Origin: Spirochaetales bacterium | GTDB taxonomy: Bacteria; Spirochaetota; Spirochaetia; DTKZ01 | Reading direction: 5' to 3' | Length of the DNA: 27,211 nt | Assembly: GCA_031274005.1 (NCBI GenBank) | Contig: JAISQU010000155.1 | Coordinates: 1-27,211 of the forward strand | Shown here: piece after piece, positions 7,417-14,398 of the stretch | Layout of the letters: the number at the start of each line of letters is the position of its first letter | Numbering within the stretch: the stretch's first letter is position 1 | The notes under the pieces: model-generated | The model's database searches: none | Told to the model about the DNA's origin: nothing | The model's input: only the letters and a program-made list of their open reading frames with translations | Position numbers and translations under genes: made by a program

Positions 7417-8087
7417 CGGGAGTCTTCATTCAGATACGCCTGGATTCCTCCCGTTTGCCCGGTAAGGCCCTCATGCCCATAGCCGGCAAGGCCCTGGCCC
7501 TTCACGCGCTGGAAAGCCTCAAAAAAATCCCCGCCGGCGTACACGCCCTTTTAACGGAAGAGGCCAGCGCGGAAGCCCTGCGGCCCCTCGCCGCAGCCGC
7601 CGGTTTTGAGCTGTTTACCGGTTCAAAAGACGATGTTCTTGAGCGTTTCTGCGCCGCTCTGGAAGCCTTTCCCGTTGATACTGTTATCCGCGCGACAGGG
7701 GACAATCCCCTTGTCTCCTGGGAAATGGCCTCGCTCCTCCTTGACCAGCACCATGAGCTTGACGCCGATTACTCCGGCTATTCCGGCCTTCCCCCGGGCT
7801 GCGGAGTCGAAATAGTGCGCGCCGAATGCCTTCTCAAAGCCGGGGCGGCAGCCCGCGATCCCTATGACCGCGAGCATGTAACCCCCTATGTGTACAAAAA
7901 CCCGCAGATTTTTACCCTGCACCGGCCCCTTGCCCCCAAGGATTTCCGCAGCCGCTTTTCCGTATCCGTGGATACCCGGGCCGATTTTGAGCGCGTATCG
8001 CGGGTTTTCGCCCGCCTCTACCGCGGCGTCACTATACCCATAGCCGAACTTATGAGCTTTATCCGCACGCAGGAATCTTCCGCATGA
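7413..8087 (+). CDS. SpsF-type cytidylyltransferase
   Basis: 224 residues, a cytidylyltransferase of the CMP-NeuA/SpsF kind, which activates sugars with CTP. The nucleotide-binding start FIQIRLDSSRLPGKALMPI is textbook. VIRATGDNPLV carries the metal-binding aspartate, CGVEIVRAECL and YDREHVTPYVYKNP follow the family order, and SVDTRADFERV closes the domain. Its ATG overlaps the upstream stop by four bases and has AGGAGG in good position. SpsF-like enzymes often work with an SpsG-like partner, and that partner is the very next gene. The exact sugar cannot be read from sequence; a nonulosonate-like acid is possible. Confidence 0.85.
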   Translation: MTGVFIQIRLDSSRLPGKALMPIAGKALALHALESLKKIPAGVHALLTEEASAEALRPLAAAAGFELFTGSKDDVLERFCAALEAFPVDTVIRATGDNPLVSWEMASLLLDQHHELDADYSGYSGLPPGCGVEIVRAECLLKAGAAARDPYDREHVTPYVYKNPQIFTLHRPLAPKDFRSRFSVSVDTRADFERVSRVFARLYRGVTIPIAELMSFIRTQESSA

Positions 8088-9811
8088 AGGTTCTGCTTAT
8101 TCCCGCGCTGCGTAAAACCGGCGGGACAGGCCATCTGCGCCGCTGCGTCCGCCTGCTTTCCCTGCTTGACCCCGCCTCCCGCATCCTGTGCCCCGCAGGC
8201 CCGGGCCTGTGGACCGCGGGGGAAATTATTTCCCGCTTCGCCCCTGGCCTTGACGCAGACCGGCTGGCCGCCGGCCCCGAAGGCCGGTGGGATTACATCC
8301 TCTTTGACCGCCGCGAAACCACCAAAAAAGAATTTCTTGAACTCACCGCTGGCCGTCCCAGCTTGGGTCTGGATGAGGGAGGGGAGGCCCGCCCCCTGTT
8401 TTCGTTTCTCGTGGACACCTTTCCCCGCCTTGCCTCCGGCCGGCCGCCCAACATCCAAAACGAAGCCCTCATAGCCGAAGGCCCTTCATCCGCGTTCCGC
8501 GTTCCCGAAACACTGAAAACCGCCCTCATCTCCTTTGGCGGCGAGGACCCCTGCGACCTCACGGGCCTTACCCTCAAAGCCTTTGCCGCGAGCGGCCTTT
8601 TCTCCCCGGCGGACACCGGCATTGTCCGGGGGCCCGCCTTCAGCTCCCCGCCGCCCGCGGGCCGCGGAGAACTGTACGCCGGTCTGGAAGATATACGCCC
8701 CCTGTTCAAAAAATACGACTGCGTGTTCACCTCCTTCGGCATAACCCCCTACGAAGTCCTGCGGGCCGGCGGCATTCCCCTTCTTGTCAACCCCGGCGGC
8801 TATCACGAAAAACTCTCCCGCAAGGCCGGCTTCTATTCCCTGGGCGTCAAAAAAATTTCCGCAAAAAAACTGCGTAAAATCGCCGCCCGCCCCGGAGGCG
8901 CCCTCCTGAAACTTGGCGCGAAAGATTTTCCCGAAACCGGCTTTCGCGGCGTCCTCGAAAACTTTTCTCCCGCGGGAGCCTCCCTCTGCCCCATCTGCGG
9001 CGGTGGCCGGAGGCGTCCCCTCCTGCGCAGCAGCGAAGCGACCTTTTTCCGCTGCGCCTGTGGCATGACCTACAGGGAAGGCTTTTCCCGCGGCGGCGTG
9101 CGCTACGACAGGGACTACTTCTTCGAAGGCTACCGCCGCCAGTACGGCAAAACCTACCTTGAGGACTTCGGCGTCATTGAGGGCTTCGCCCGCCGCAGGC
9201 TTTCCGCGCTGAGCGGGCTTTGCGCCGGGCTTGCAGGCAAAACCCTTCTTGACATCGGCTGCGCCTACGGCCCCTTCCTCAGCGCGGCCCGAAGCGCGGG
9301 CTGCCTCCCCCTGGGCATAGACATAGCCCAGGACGCGGTTCGTTACGTTCAGGACGCCCTGCGCATTCCCGCCCTTTGCGGAGATTTCCCGGCAATGAGC
9401 GAAGGCGTCATAGCCCCGGCCGGAAAGTTCGACATCATCACCCTCTGGTTCGTCATCGAGCATTTCCGCGCCCCGGCCTGCGCGCTTTCCAAAATTTCGG
9501 CCCTTCTCAAAAAAGGCGGAGTTCTCGCCTTTTCCACGCCAAACGGCAGGGGAGTCAGCGGCCTGTTTTTCAGTAAAAAATTTCTCAAAAACAGCCCTCA
9601 GGATCACTACACCATCTGGAATCCCCGTTCCTGCGCGTCGATTCTCCGCCGTTTCGGCTTCCGGGTGCGGAAGATACGCGTGAGCGGCCACCATCCCGAA
9701 CGCTTTCCCCGTCCGCTGCGCCTCTTTCCGGGGCTCAGGGTGTGCGGCCTCGCAAGCCGTATCTTCGCTCTGGGCGATACTTTTGAGGTCTACGCGGAGA
9801 AAATATCATGA
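8084..9811 (+). CDS. SpsG-like glycosyl hydrolase/transferase fused to a class I methyltransferase
   Basis: 575 residues in two parts. Residues 1 to about 295 resemble SpsG/PseG: RKTGGTGHLRRCVRLLSLL at the start (family GxGHxxR), WDYILFDRRE, LISFGGEDPCDLTGLTLKAF, then FTSFGITPYEVLRAGGIPLLVNPG. PseG removes UDP in pseudaminic acid synthesis. Residues 300 to 575 begin with a Cys-rich knuckle (CPICGG...CACGMTYREG), followed by a Rossmann methyltransferase with KTLLDIGCAYGPFLSAA (SAM-binding motif I), FDIITLWFVIEHFRAP and GGVLAFSTPNGRG. Both halves look complete. Four-base ATGA overlaps join it to both neighbours. The fusion implies that one product is both released from UDP (or transferred) and methylated. 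I know of no characterised protein with this exact pairing. Confidence 0.78.
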   Translation: MKVLLIPALRKTGGTGHLRRCVRLLSLLDPASRILCPAGPGLWTAGEIISRFAPGLDADRLAAGPEGRWDYILFDRRETTKKEFLELTAGRPSLGLDEGGEARPLFSFLVDTFPRLASGRPPNIQNEALIAEGPSSAFRVPETLKTALISFGGEDPCDLTGLTLKAFAASGLFSPADTGIVRGPAFSSPPPAGRGELYAGLEDIRPLFKKYDCVFTSFGITPYEVLRAGGIPLLVNPGGYHEKLSRKAGFYSLGVKKISAKKLRKIAARPGGALLKLGAKDFPETGFRGVLENFSPAGASLCPICGGGRRRPLLRSSEATFFRCACGMTYREGFSRGGVRYDRDYFFEGYRRQYGKTYLEDFGVIEGFARRRLSALSGLCAGLAGKTLLDIGCAYGPFLSAARSAGCLPLGIDIAQDAVRYVQDALRIPALCGDFPAMSEGVIAPAGKFDIITLWFVIEHFRAPACALSKISALLKKGGVLAFSTPNGRGVSGLFFSKKFLKNSPQDHYTIWNPRSCASILRRFGFRVRKIRVSGHHPERFPRPLRLFPGLRVCGLASRIFALGDTFEVYAEKIS

Positions 9812-11436
9812 GTCAGGACATCATGCAAAAAACCATTATGATTCTGGGCGCGGGAACCATGCAAATCCCCGCGCTGAGGACGGCAAAGAAAAAAGGCTGG
9901 CGCGTCATCGCCATGGACGGTAATCCCCGCGCGCCCGGCGCCGGTCTGGCGGACATCTTTGAACCCGTCGATCTGCGGGCCGCGGACGCCCTCCTTGACC
10001 GGGCGCGCTTTTATAAAGAAACAAGCGGCCTTGACGGCGTTTTTACAGCGGGAACGGATTTCTCCCTGTCCGTCGCCTTTATTGCGGAAAATCTCGGGCT
10101 TCCGGGCATCCCCGTGGAAACAGCCCGAAACGCCACAAACAAGGCCCTCATGCGCCGTATCTTTGCCGCTCACGGCATTCCCGGTCCCGTCTGCGTCTCC
10201 TGCGGCGCGGAGTGCCTGGACGGCTCCTTCCGCTTTCCCGGCAGTTTCCCCGTTGTCGTAAAACCCGTCGACAACATGGGCGCCCGCGGCGTTCAAATGG
10301 CCGCCGAACCTTCCGGCCTTAAAGCCGCCTGCGAAAACGCCCTGCGCTGTTCCGCCGCCGCGCAAATCATTATTGAAGAGTTCATCCCCGGCCCCGAGTT
10401 CAGTGTTGACGCCCTCGTCTACAAGGGCAGAGTTCACGCCTGCGGCATTGCGGACCGGCATATTTACTTTCCCCCGTTTTTTGTGGAGATGGGGCATACC
10501 TTCCCCTCCGCCGCCCCGAAAAAGATTCTTGCCGATGTGGAGGAGGTCTTCCGCCGCGGCATCGAGGCTCTGGGCATTGATAACGGCGCGGCCAAGGGCG
10601 ACATCTTCCATACGGGAACACAGGCCGTTGTCGGCGAAATAGCCGCCCGGCTTTCCGGCGGCTACATGTCCGGCTGGACATGCCCCTACGCCTGCGGCGT
10701 CGACATAACCGGGGCCGCCATGAATATAGCCATGGGGCTGGCCCCCGGCGGCCTCCGGCCCCGGCGCGCGTGGACATCCGCGGAAAGGGCTTTTATATCC
10801 ATTCCCGGCAGGGCGGCCCACATTTTCGGGCTTGACGAAGCTCTGGCCACGCCCGGTGTCCAGGACATTTTTACCCGCACGGAGACCGGCGCCCCTGTCA
10901 AGTTTCCCGAAAACAACGTGGAAAAATGCGGCAACGTCATTACCGCCCTGCCGGACCGCGGCGGAGCCATACGCGCTGCGGAAGAAGCCGTATCGCGCAT
11001 CCTTATCCGCCTTGAACCCGGAAACAGCGAAACAGCCGCTTTTCTTTTTGGCAGAAAGCCTGTCCACCCGGCCTTTTCCCTGCCGGAAGACATAAACCGG
11101 CGCGCCGAATCCCTTCCCGCCCTGCTGCTCCCCGGCGCGGACGAAAAAACCTTCCCGCTCGGAGGTTTTTTCATTGCCGCCCTTGACTGCGCGGAGGCCG
11201 AAACCCAAAAAGACTGGAACCACTACAGCCTGGCCGCGAGCCTCGAAACCCTTGAGCGCATGCGCGCGGGCAACTCCCCTCCGGCCTGGGCGCACAACCT
11301 CGCGCTGGGCAGCGTATTCTGGCGGCCCCTCATCCGGGGAGGCGTGCAGGGCGCGCTGTGGGTTCTGGACACTCTTGAACAGGAAAAAACAGCCGAAAAT
11401 GTAGAAGAGCGGATTAAATCATGGCAGCAGTTATAA
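9808..11436 (+). CDS. ATP-grasp family ligase
   Basis: 542 residues. The N-terminal pre-ATP-grasp Rossmann domain starts MILGAGTMQIPALRTAKKKGW and includes DGVFTAGTDFSLSVAFIAENLGLPG. The ATP-grasp domain follows at about 110-330: NKALMRRIFAAHGIPGP, VVVKPVDNMGARGVQMA, IIIEEFIPGPEFSVDALVYKG and the metal-binding VVGEIAARLSGGYMSGW. About 200 further residues have no motif that I recognise and may be a second substrate domain. The family joins a carboxylate to an amine or thiol through an acylphosphate, so an amide-linked amino acid on a sugar acid is one idea for this cluster. An alternative start at 9823 (MQKTIM) is as plausible as 9808. It overlaps the upstream gene by four bases and the downstream amidase by 16. 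Confidence 0.85.
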   Translation: MSQDIMQKTIMILGAGTMQIPALRTAKKKGWRVIAMDGNPRAPGAGLADIFEPVDLRAADALLDRARFYKETSGLDGVFTAGTDFSLSVAFIAENLGLPGIPVETARNATNKALMRRIFAAHGIPGPVCVSCGAECLDGSFRFPGSFPVVVKPVDNMGARGVQMAAEPSGLKAACENALRCSAAAQIIIEEFIPGPEFSVDALVYKGRVHACGIADRHIYFPPFFVEMGHTFPSAAPKKILADVEEVFRRGIEALGIDNGAAKGDIFHTGTQAVVGEIAARLSGGYMSGWTCPYACGVDITGAAMNIAMGLAPGGLRPRRAWTSAERAFISIPGRAAHIFGLDEALATPGVQDIFTRTETGAPVKFPENNVEKCGNVITALPDRGGAIRAAEEAVSRILIRLEPGNSETAAFLFGRKPVHPAFSLPEDINRRAESLPALLLPGADEKTFPLGGFFIAALDCAEAETQKDWNHYSLAASLETLERMRAGNSPPAWAHNLALGSVFWRPLIRGGVQGALWVLDTLEQEKTAENVEERIKSWQQL

Positions 11437-12539
11437 AAAGCCAAAAACAATTCACTATACCGCGAGAACGCCGGGCCGTGTTGGCTGCTTCTGCGGGCAC
11501 ACGGCTTTGCCGTGCGTTTGCCTGGCCGGCGTTTTTGTGCCTGTTTTTGCTGTGCCCGGTTTTTGTTTTTTCCGCCGAAAGCCGCGCGCTGGTTAAATTT
11601 CTTGATGAATCCGGCGTCGAGCTTTCCTGGGAACCGTACCTGGAAACAGGCCGGCTTTCCTTCGGCTATCAAACCGTATCATTCCGGGTCGGCGAACCCT
11701 GGATTCTTCTGGACAGCGAAGGGAAAATCCCCTGCGAAGCCCTGCGGAAAACAGGCGGCACCCTGCTCATTCCCGAAACCACCGAAAAAGTCCTGCGAGA
11801 AATCTTTTTTCCGCCCCGGCCGGAGGGCCCCCGCATTGGCGCCATATTTATTGACCCCGGCCACGGGGGAAAAGACCCCGGCACGATAGGCCGCCACACA
11901 AGCGGCGAAAAAACCCTGACGGTCAGCGAAAAAGACATTGTCCTTGATACGGCCCTCATTCTTGGCGGCATGCTGAAAAAACGTTTCGCCGACAAGCAAA
12001 TTGTTTTCTCGCGTACAACCGATGTCTATCTTACCCTTGAAGAAAGGCCCGAGCGCGCCCACGCCGTTAAACTGCAGGAGGGCGAAGCCATCATCTTTGT
12101 TTCCATTCATGCGAACGCCTCCCTCAACCCAAAGGCCAGGGGCTACGAGGTGTGGTACCTTCCGTCTTCCTACCGCCGCGACCTCCTTACCGAAAAAGAT
12201 GTAGAGGCGGACAACCGCGAGATTCTTCCGATAATGAATGTTATGCTCGAAGAGGAATTTACCCAGGAAAGCATTCTGCTTGCCCAAAACATTTTGAAGG
12301 GTTTTGACGCCTGCGTCGGCAGCCTCTCGGAAAACCGCGGCCTCAAGGACGAATCCTGGTTCGTCGTCCGCAAGGCCAGAATGCCCTCTGTTCTGGTCGA
12401 GATAGGTTTTGTGACGAATCCCGATGAGGCCAAACTCCTGTGTGACAGAAACCACTTGCAAAAAATAGCTCAAGCAATTTATACTGGCATTGATAATTTT
12501 GTCCGACAATTTGAAGGTAAAGGAGTTTTCGTCCCGTGA
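11421..12539 (+). CDS. Exported N-acetylmuramoyl-L-alanine amidase (Amidase_3)
   Basis: 372 residues. A zinc amidase that cuts the bond between muramic acid and L-alanine of peptidoglycan in the periplasm. The Amidase_3 domain spans about 141-365. Likely zinc ligands are H148 (IDPGHGGKDPG), E170 (SEKDIVLD) and H230 (VSIHANAS); E327 in VLVEIGFVTN is the catalytic glutamate. Residues 20-51 form an export signal with the core PAFLCLFLLCPVFVF and possible cleavage near SAE. The first 20 residues are unusually long and basic. The DNA for residues 30-36 carries a hairpin (ACGGC/GCCGT), so this stretch may be later added sequence. Residues 52-130 form a domain I do not recognise. It overlaps the ATP-grasp gene by 16 bases and the next gene by four. 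Confidence 0.9.
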   Translation: MAAVIKSQKQFTIPRERRAVLAASAGTRLCRAFAWPAFLCLFLLCPVFVFSAESRALVKFLDESGVELSWEPYLETGRLSFGYQTVSFRVGEPWILLDSEGKIPCEALRKTGGTLLIPETTEKVLREIFFPPRPEGPRIGAIFIDPGHGGKDPGTIGRHTSGEKTLTVSEKDIVLDTALILGGMLKKRFADKQIVFSRTTDVYLTLEERPERAHAVKLQEGEAIIFVSIHANASLNPKARGYEVWYLPSSYRRDLLTEKDVEADNREILPIMNVMLEEEFTQESILLAQNILKGFDACVGSLSENRGLKDESWFVVRKARMPSVLVEIGFVTNPDEAKLLCDRNHLQKIAQAIYTGIDNFVRQFEGKGVFVP

Positions 12540-13033
12540 GCCTGTCCCCCGGCGTACAAAAGAGCATTATGGTATCTTCCGGCGCTTTTTTTCTGGTATT
12601 TCTGACGGCCCTGATCTTTTTTCTTGGAGAGGGCCGCTCCCGGATAAACTGCATCATTTTTTTTCCGGAACCCACGCGCGAAGGGTTGACCGGAGAACCC
12701 CGGCGCATATACCGTCAGAAAACTCCCGAAGAGAATGTCCGGCTTCTTGTCCGCGAAATGATATTGGGCCCCATGGATATACGCCATACAAATATGTTCC
12801 CCCAAAATACGCGGCTGAGGTCGGTTTTTGTCCGGAACCAGACCGCCTATCTTGACTTTTCTCCCGAAATAATATTTCTTGATAGCCAGATGCGTCTGAG
12901 TTTTGATGAACTTGTGGCCGCCATACGGCGGACGGTTCTATTCAACTTCCGGCAGCTTTCCGGCGTTGTGGTTACGGTAGACGGGCAGATTCCGGGAGTC
13001 GTCTCGTTTTTCCCCGGAGATGGGGTAAAATGA
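12536..13033 (+). CDS. GerMN-domain protein, membrane anchored
   Basis: 165 residues. It starts with GTG inside the amidase stop (GTGA), with AAGGAG ten bases upstream. Residues 11-30 (SIMVSSGAFFLVFLTALIFF) form one N-terminal membrane helix or uncleaved signal. Residues 37-160 match the GerMN (sporulation and spore germination) domain: ENVRLLVREMILGP, TRLRSVFVRNQTAYLDFS and FDELVAAIRRTVLFNFRQLSGVVVTVDGQIP. GerMN domains occur beside cell-wall amidases in many bacteria, including ones that never sporulate, and probably bind or help place wall enzymes. The translational coupling to the amidase fits that view. It is the last gene of the overlapping run and ends about 48 bases before the flaA promoter. 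Confidence 0.85.
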   Translation: MSLSPGVQKSIMVSSGAFFLVFLTALIFFLGEGRSRINCIIFFPEPTREGLTGEPRRIYRQKTPEENVRLLVREMILGPMDIRHTNMFPQNTRLRSVFVRNQTAYLDFSPEIIFLDSQMRLSFDELVAAIRRTVLFNFRQLSGVVVTVDGQIPGVVSFFPGDGVK

Positions 13034-13080
13034 CGGGAAAAGGAGTGTGCAGAAAGACAGTAAAAACAGGTGGAAAATCG

Positions 13081-13108
13081 TTGACAAAAAAGCTACATTT
13101 TGTATAAT
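13081..13108 (+). promoter_or_regulatory. Consensus sigma70 promoter for flaA
   Basis: A perfect TTGACA (13081-13086) and a perfect TATAAT (13103-13108) are separated by 16 bases, and the -10 is preceded by TG. Transcription would start near 13115, about 32 bases before the flaA ATG, and AAAGGAG lies at 13134-13140. Both hexamers match consensus, suggesting strong, housekeeping-sigma expression, which is fitting for an abundant filament protein. Confidence 0.85.
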
Positions 13109-13146
13109 CTGTATATGTATCTCTAATTATGTTAAAGGAGCATGGA

Positions 13147-14193
13147 ATGAAACGTGTTATAGCCATACTTATTATGACGCTTATGTTGGCCGGTATCGTC
13201 GCTGCGGATGAAGAAGTCCTTATCGACTTCGATCAGCTTTCCGCTGATTTTACTGTTACTGATCCCAATATAGGCGATCACCAGGAAAACCAGCGCACCA
13301 TCGTAGATTTTAGCGGTGTCGCCGGTTCCAGTTTTACCGATCAGGAAAGGGCCATGATGAAGACCTCTCTGGCGATCAAAAACTGGGAAATTCGCCTTTC
13401 TTCATCTTCCCGCACGGTGGTAAACCAGGAATATTCCCTGGCAAAGCAGGCCCGGGTTCGGGAAGACGCCCCGGAATCGCATTTTCCCGGGAAGTATGTT
13501 CTTGGCGTACGGATTCATTTCCCTGTGGAAATGTACCATGCCTGGGCCCTCATCAAACCACCCTTTGAGATTCCCGCCTATCAGGACAAAACCTCAATGA
13601 GTGACGATGGGACTATGACTGTCGCCGACGAGGACAAGGGCAAGGGCGATATGTTTACCAACATCGGCGTTGTCAAGAACGTCGGCGTGCTGAAAAGCCT
13701 GGATATGAATGTTCATGGCCTGAACTTTCCCCACAAAATCAGCGTCATTCTTAAAAACGCGAATAACGAAGAGCAGGAAGTCCTTCTCGGGCACCTGCAG
13801 TTCGACGGCTGGAGGAAACTGCACTGGGACAATCCCAATTATATTTTTGAAGTCCGCAATCGCGATCTCCGCGCGTATCCCCTGTACCCCAAGTCTTCCC
13901 CCATGGTAAAACTTGTCGGTATCCGGATTTACCGCGATGCCCTGCACGAAGGCGATGATTTTATCGGTTACATCAAAGACATTTCTATTGTATTTGACAA
14001 GGCCGTTCTTGATGTCAACCGCGATATCGATGATGAAGAGGTCTGGGGGATCCTCCAGAAACGTGAAGAAGCCCGCAGAACCGCTGAAATGCGCCGCCTG
14101 GGTAATATTCAGGTACTGCGCTATCTTGAGACTCAGAAAATGCATCACGAAGACCAGGACTCTGCTCAGCAGCAACAGCAGCAGCAGCCGTAA
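13147..14193 (+). CDS. flaA: Flagellar filament outer-layer (sheath) protein FlaA
   Basis: 348 residues. FlaA coats the FlaB core of the spirochaete periplasmic flagellum and is exported through the Sec route. A signal peptide is plain: MKRV, the core IAILIMTLMLAGIV, and cleavage probably at AADEE. The mature part has the FlaA features I recall: NWEIRLSSSSRTV, LGVRIHFPVEMYHAWALIKPPFEIPAY, KNVGVLKSLDMNVHGLNFPHKISV, WDNPNYIFEVRNRDLR and VGIRIYRDALHEGDDFIGYIKDISI. I chose the ATG at 13147 because AAAGGAG lies six bases upstream; the earlier ATG at 13129 would destroy the signal peptide. The C-terminus ends in a run of seven Gln then Pro. It has its own promoter (13081-13108) and terminator (14245-14276), so it is a single-gene unit next to the chemotaxis operon. 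Confidence 0.96.
   Translation: MKRVIAILIMTLMLAGIVAADEEVLIDFDQLSADFTVTDPNIGDHQENQRTIVDFSGVAGSSFTDQERAMMKTSLAIKNWEIRLSSSSRTVVNQEYSLAKQARVREDAPESHFPGKYVLGVRIHFPVEMYHAWALIKPPFEIPAYQDKTSMSDDGTMTVADEDKGKGDMFTNIGVVKNVGVLKSLDMNVHGLNFPHKISVILKNANNEEQEVLLGHLQFDGWRKLHWDNPNYIFEVRNRDLRAYPLYPKSSPMVKLVGIRIYRDALHEGDDFIGYIKDISIVFDKAVLDVNRDIDDEEVWGILQKREEARRTAEMRRLGNIQVLRYLETQKMHHEDQDSAQQQQQQQP
14167..14187 (+). repeat. CAG/CAA triplet run at the end of flaA
   Basis: Seven Gln codons in a row (CAG CAG CAA then four CAG) just before CCG and the stop. Triplet runs can change length by slippage without shifting frame, so the FlaA tail could vary between strains. Confidence 0.85.
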
Positions 14194-14244
14194 TATCAGC
14201 GGGAGAGCGCGTACCTCGTGCGCGTTTTCCGTGTTCAGGTTAGA

Positions 14245-14276
14245 GGCAGCCACCCCGCGATGGCTGCCTTTTTTTT
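14245..14276 (+). terminator. Rho-independent terminator after flaA
   Basis: Stem GGCAGCCA / TGGCTGCC (8 bp, perfect) closes the loop CCCCGCGA and is followed at once by eight T. It starts 52 bases after the flaA stop and isolates flaA from the cheA operon. Confidence 0.92.
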
Positions 14277-14359
14277 GACAGAGGCCTCCCGCCTGTCTGC
14301 GGCGGCGCTTTTTTCTAAAAACTTGAACCGGAAATCGCACGATTTCTTGCTGCGGCATC

Positions 14360-14388
14360 TTGACTCTTCTATGAACACCGGGTATTAT
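14360..14388 (+). promoter_or_regulatory. Likely sigma70 promoter of the cheA operon
   Basis: TTGACT (14360-14365), a 17-base spacer and TATTAT (14383-14388). Expected transcription start is near 14395, only a few bases before the cheA ATG at 14399, so the message may be leaderless or nearly so; no Shine-Dalgarno sequence is seen there. An 8-bp palindrome (GAAATCGCACGATTTC, 14332-14347) lies just upstream of the -35 box and could bind a regulator. I saw no sigma28 pattern here. Confidence 0.55.
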
Positions 14389-14398
14389 TATAGTAATC

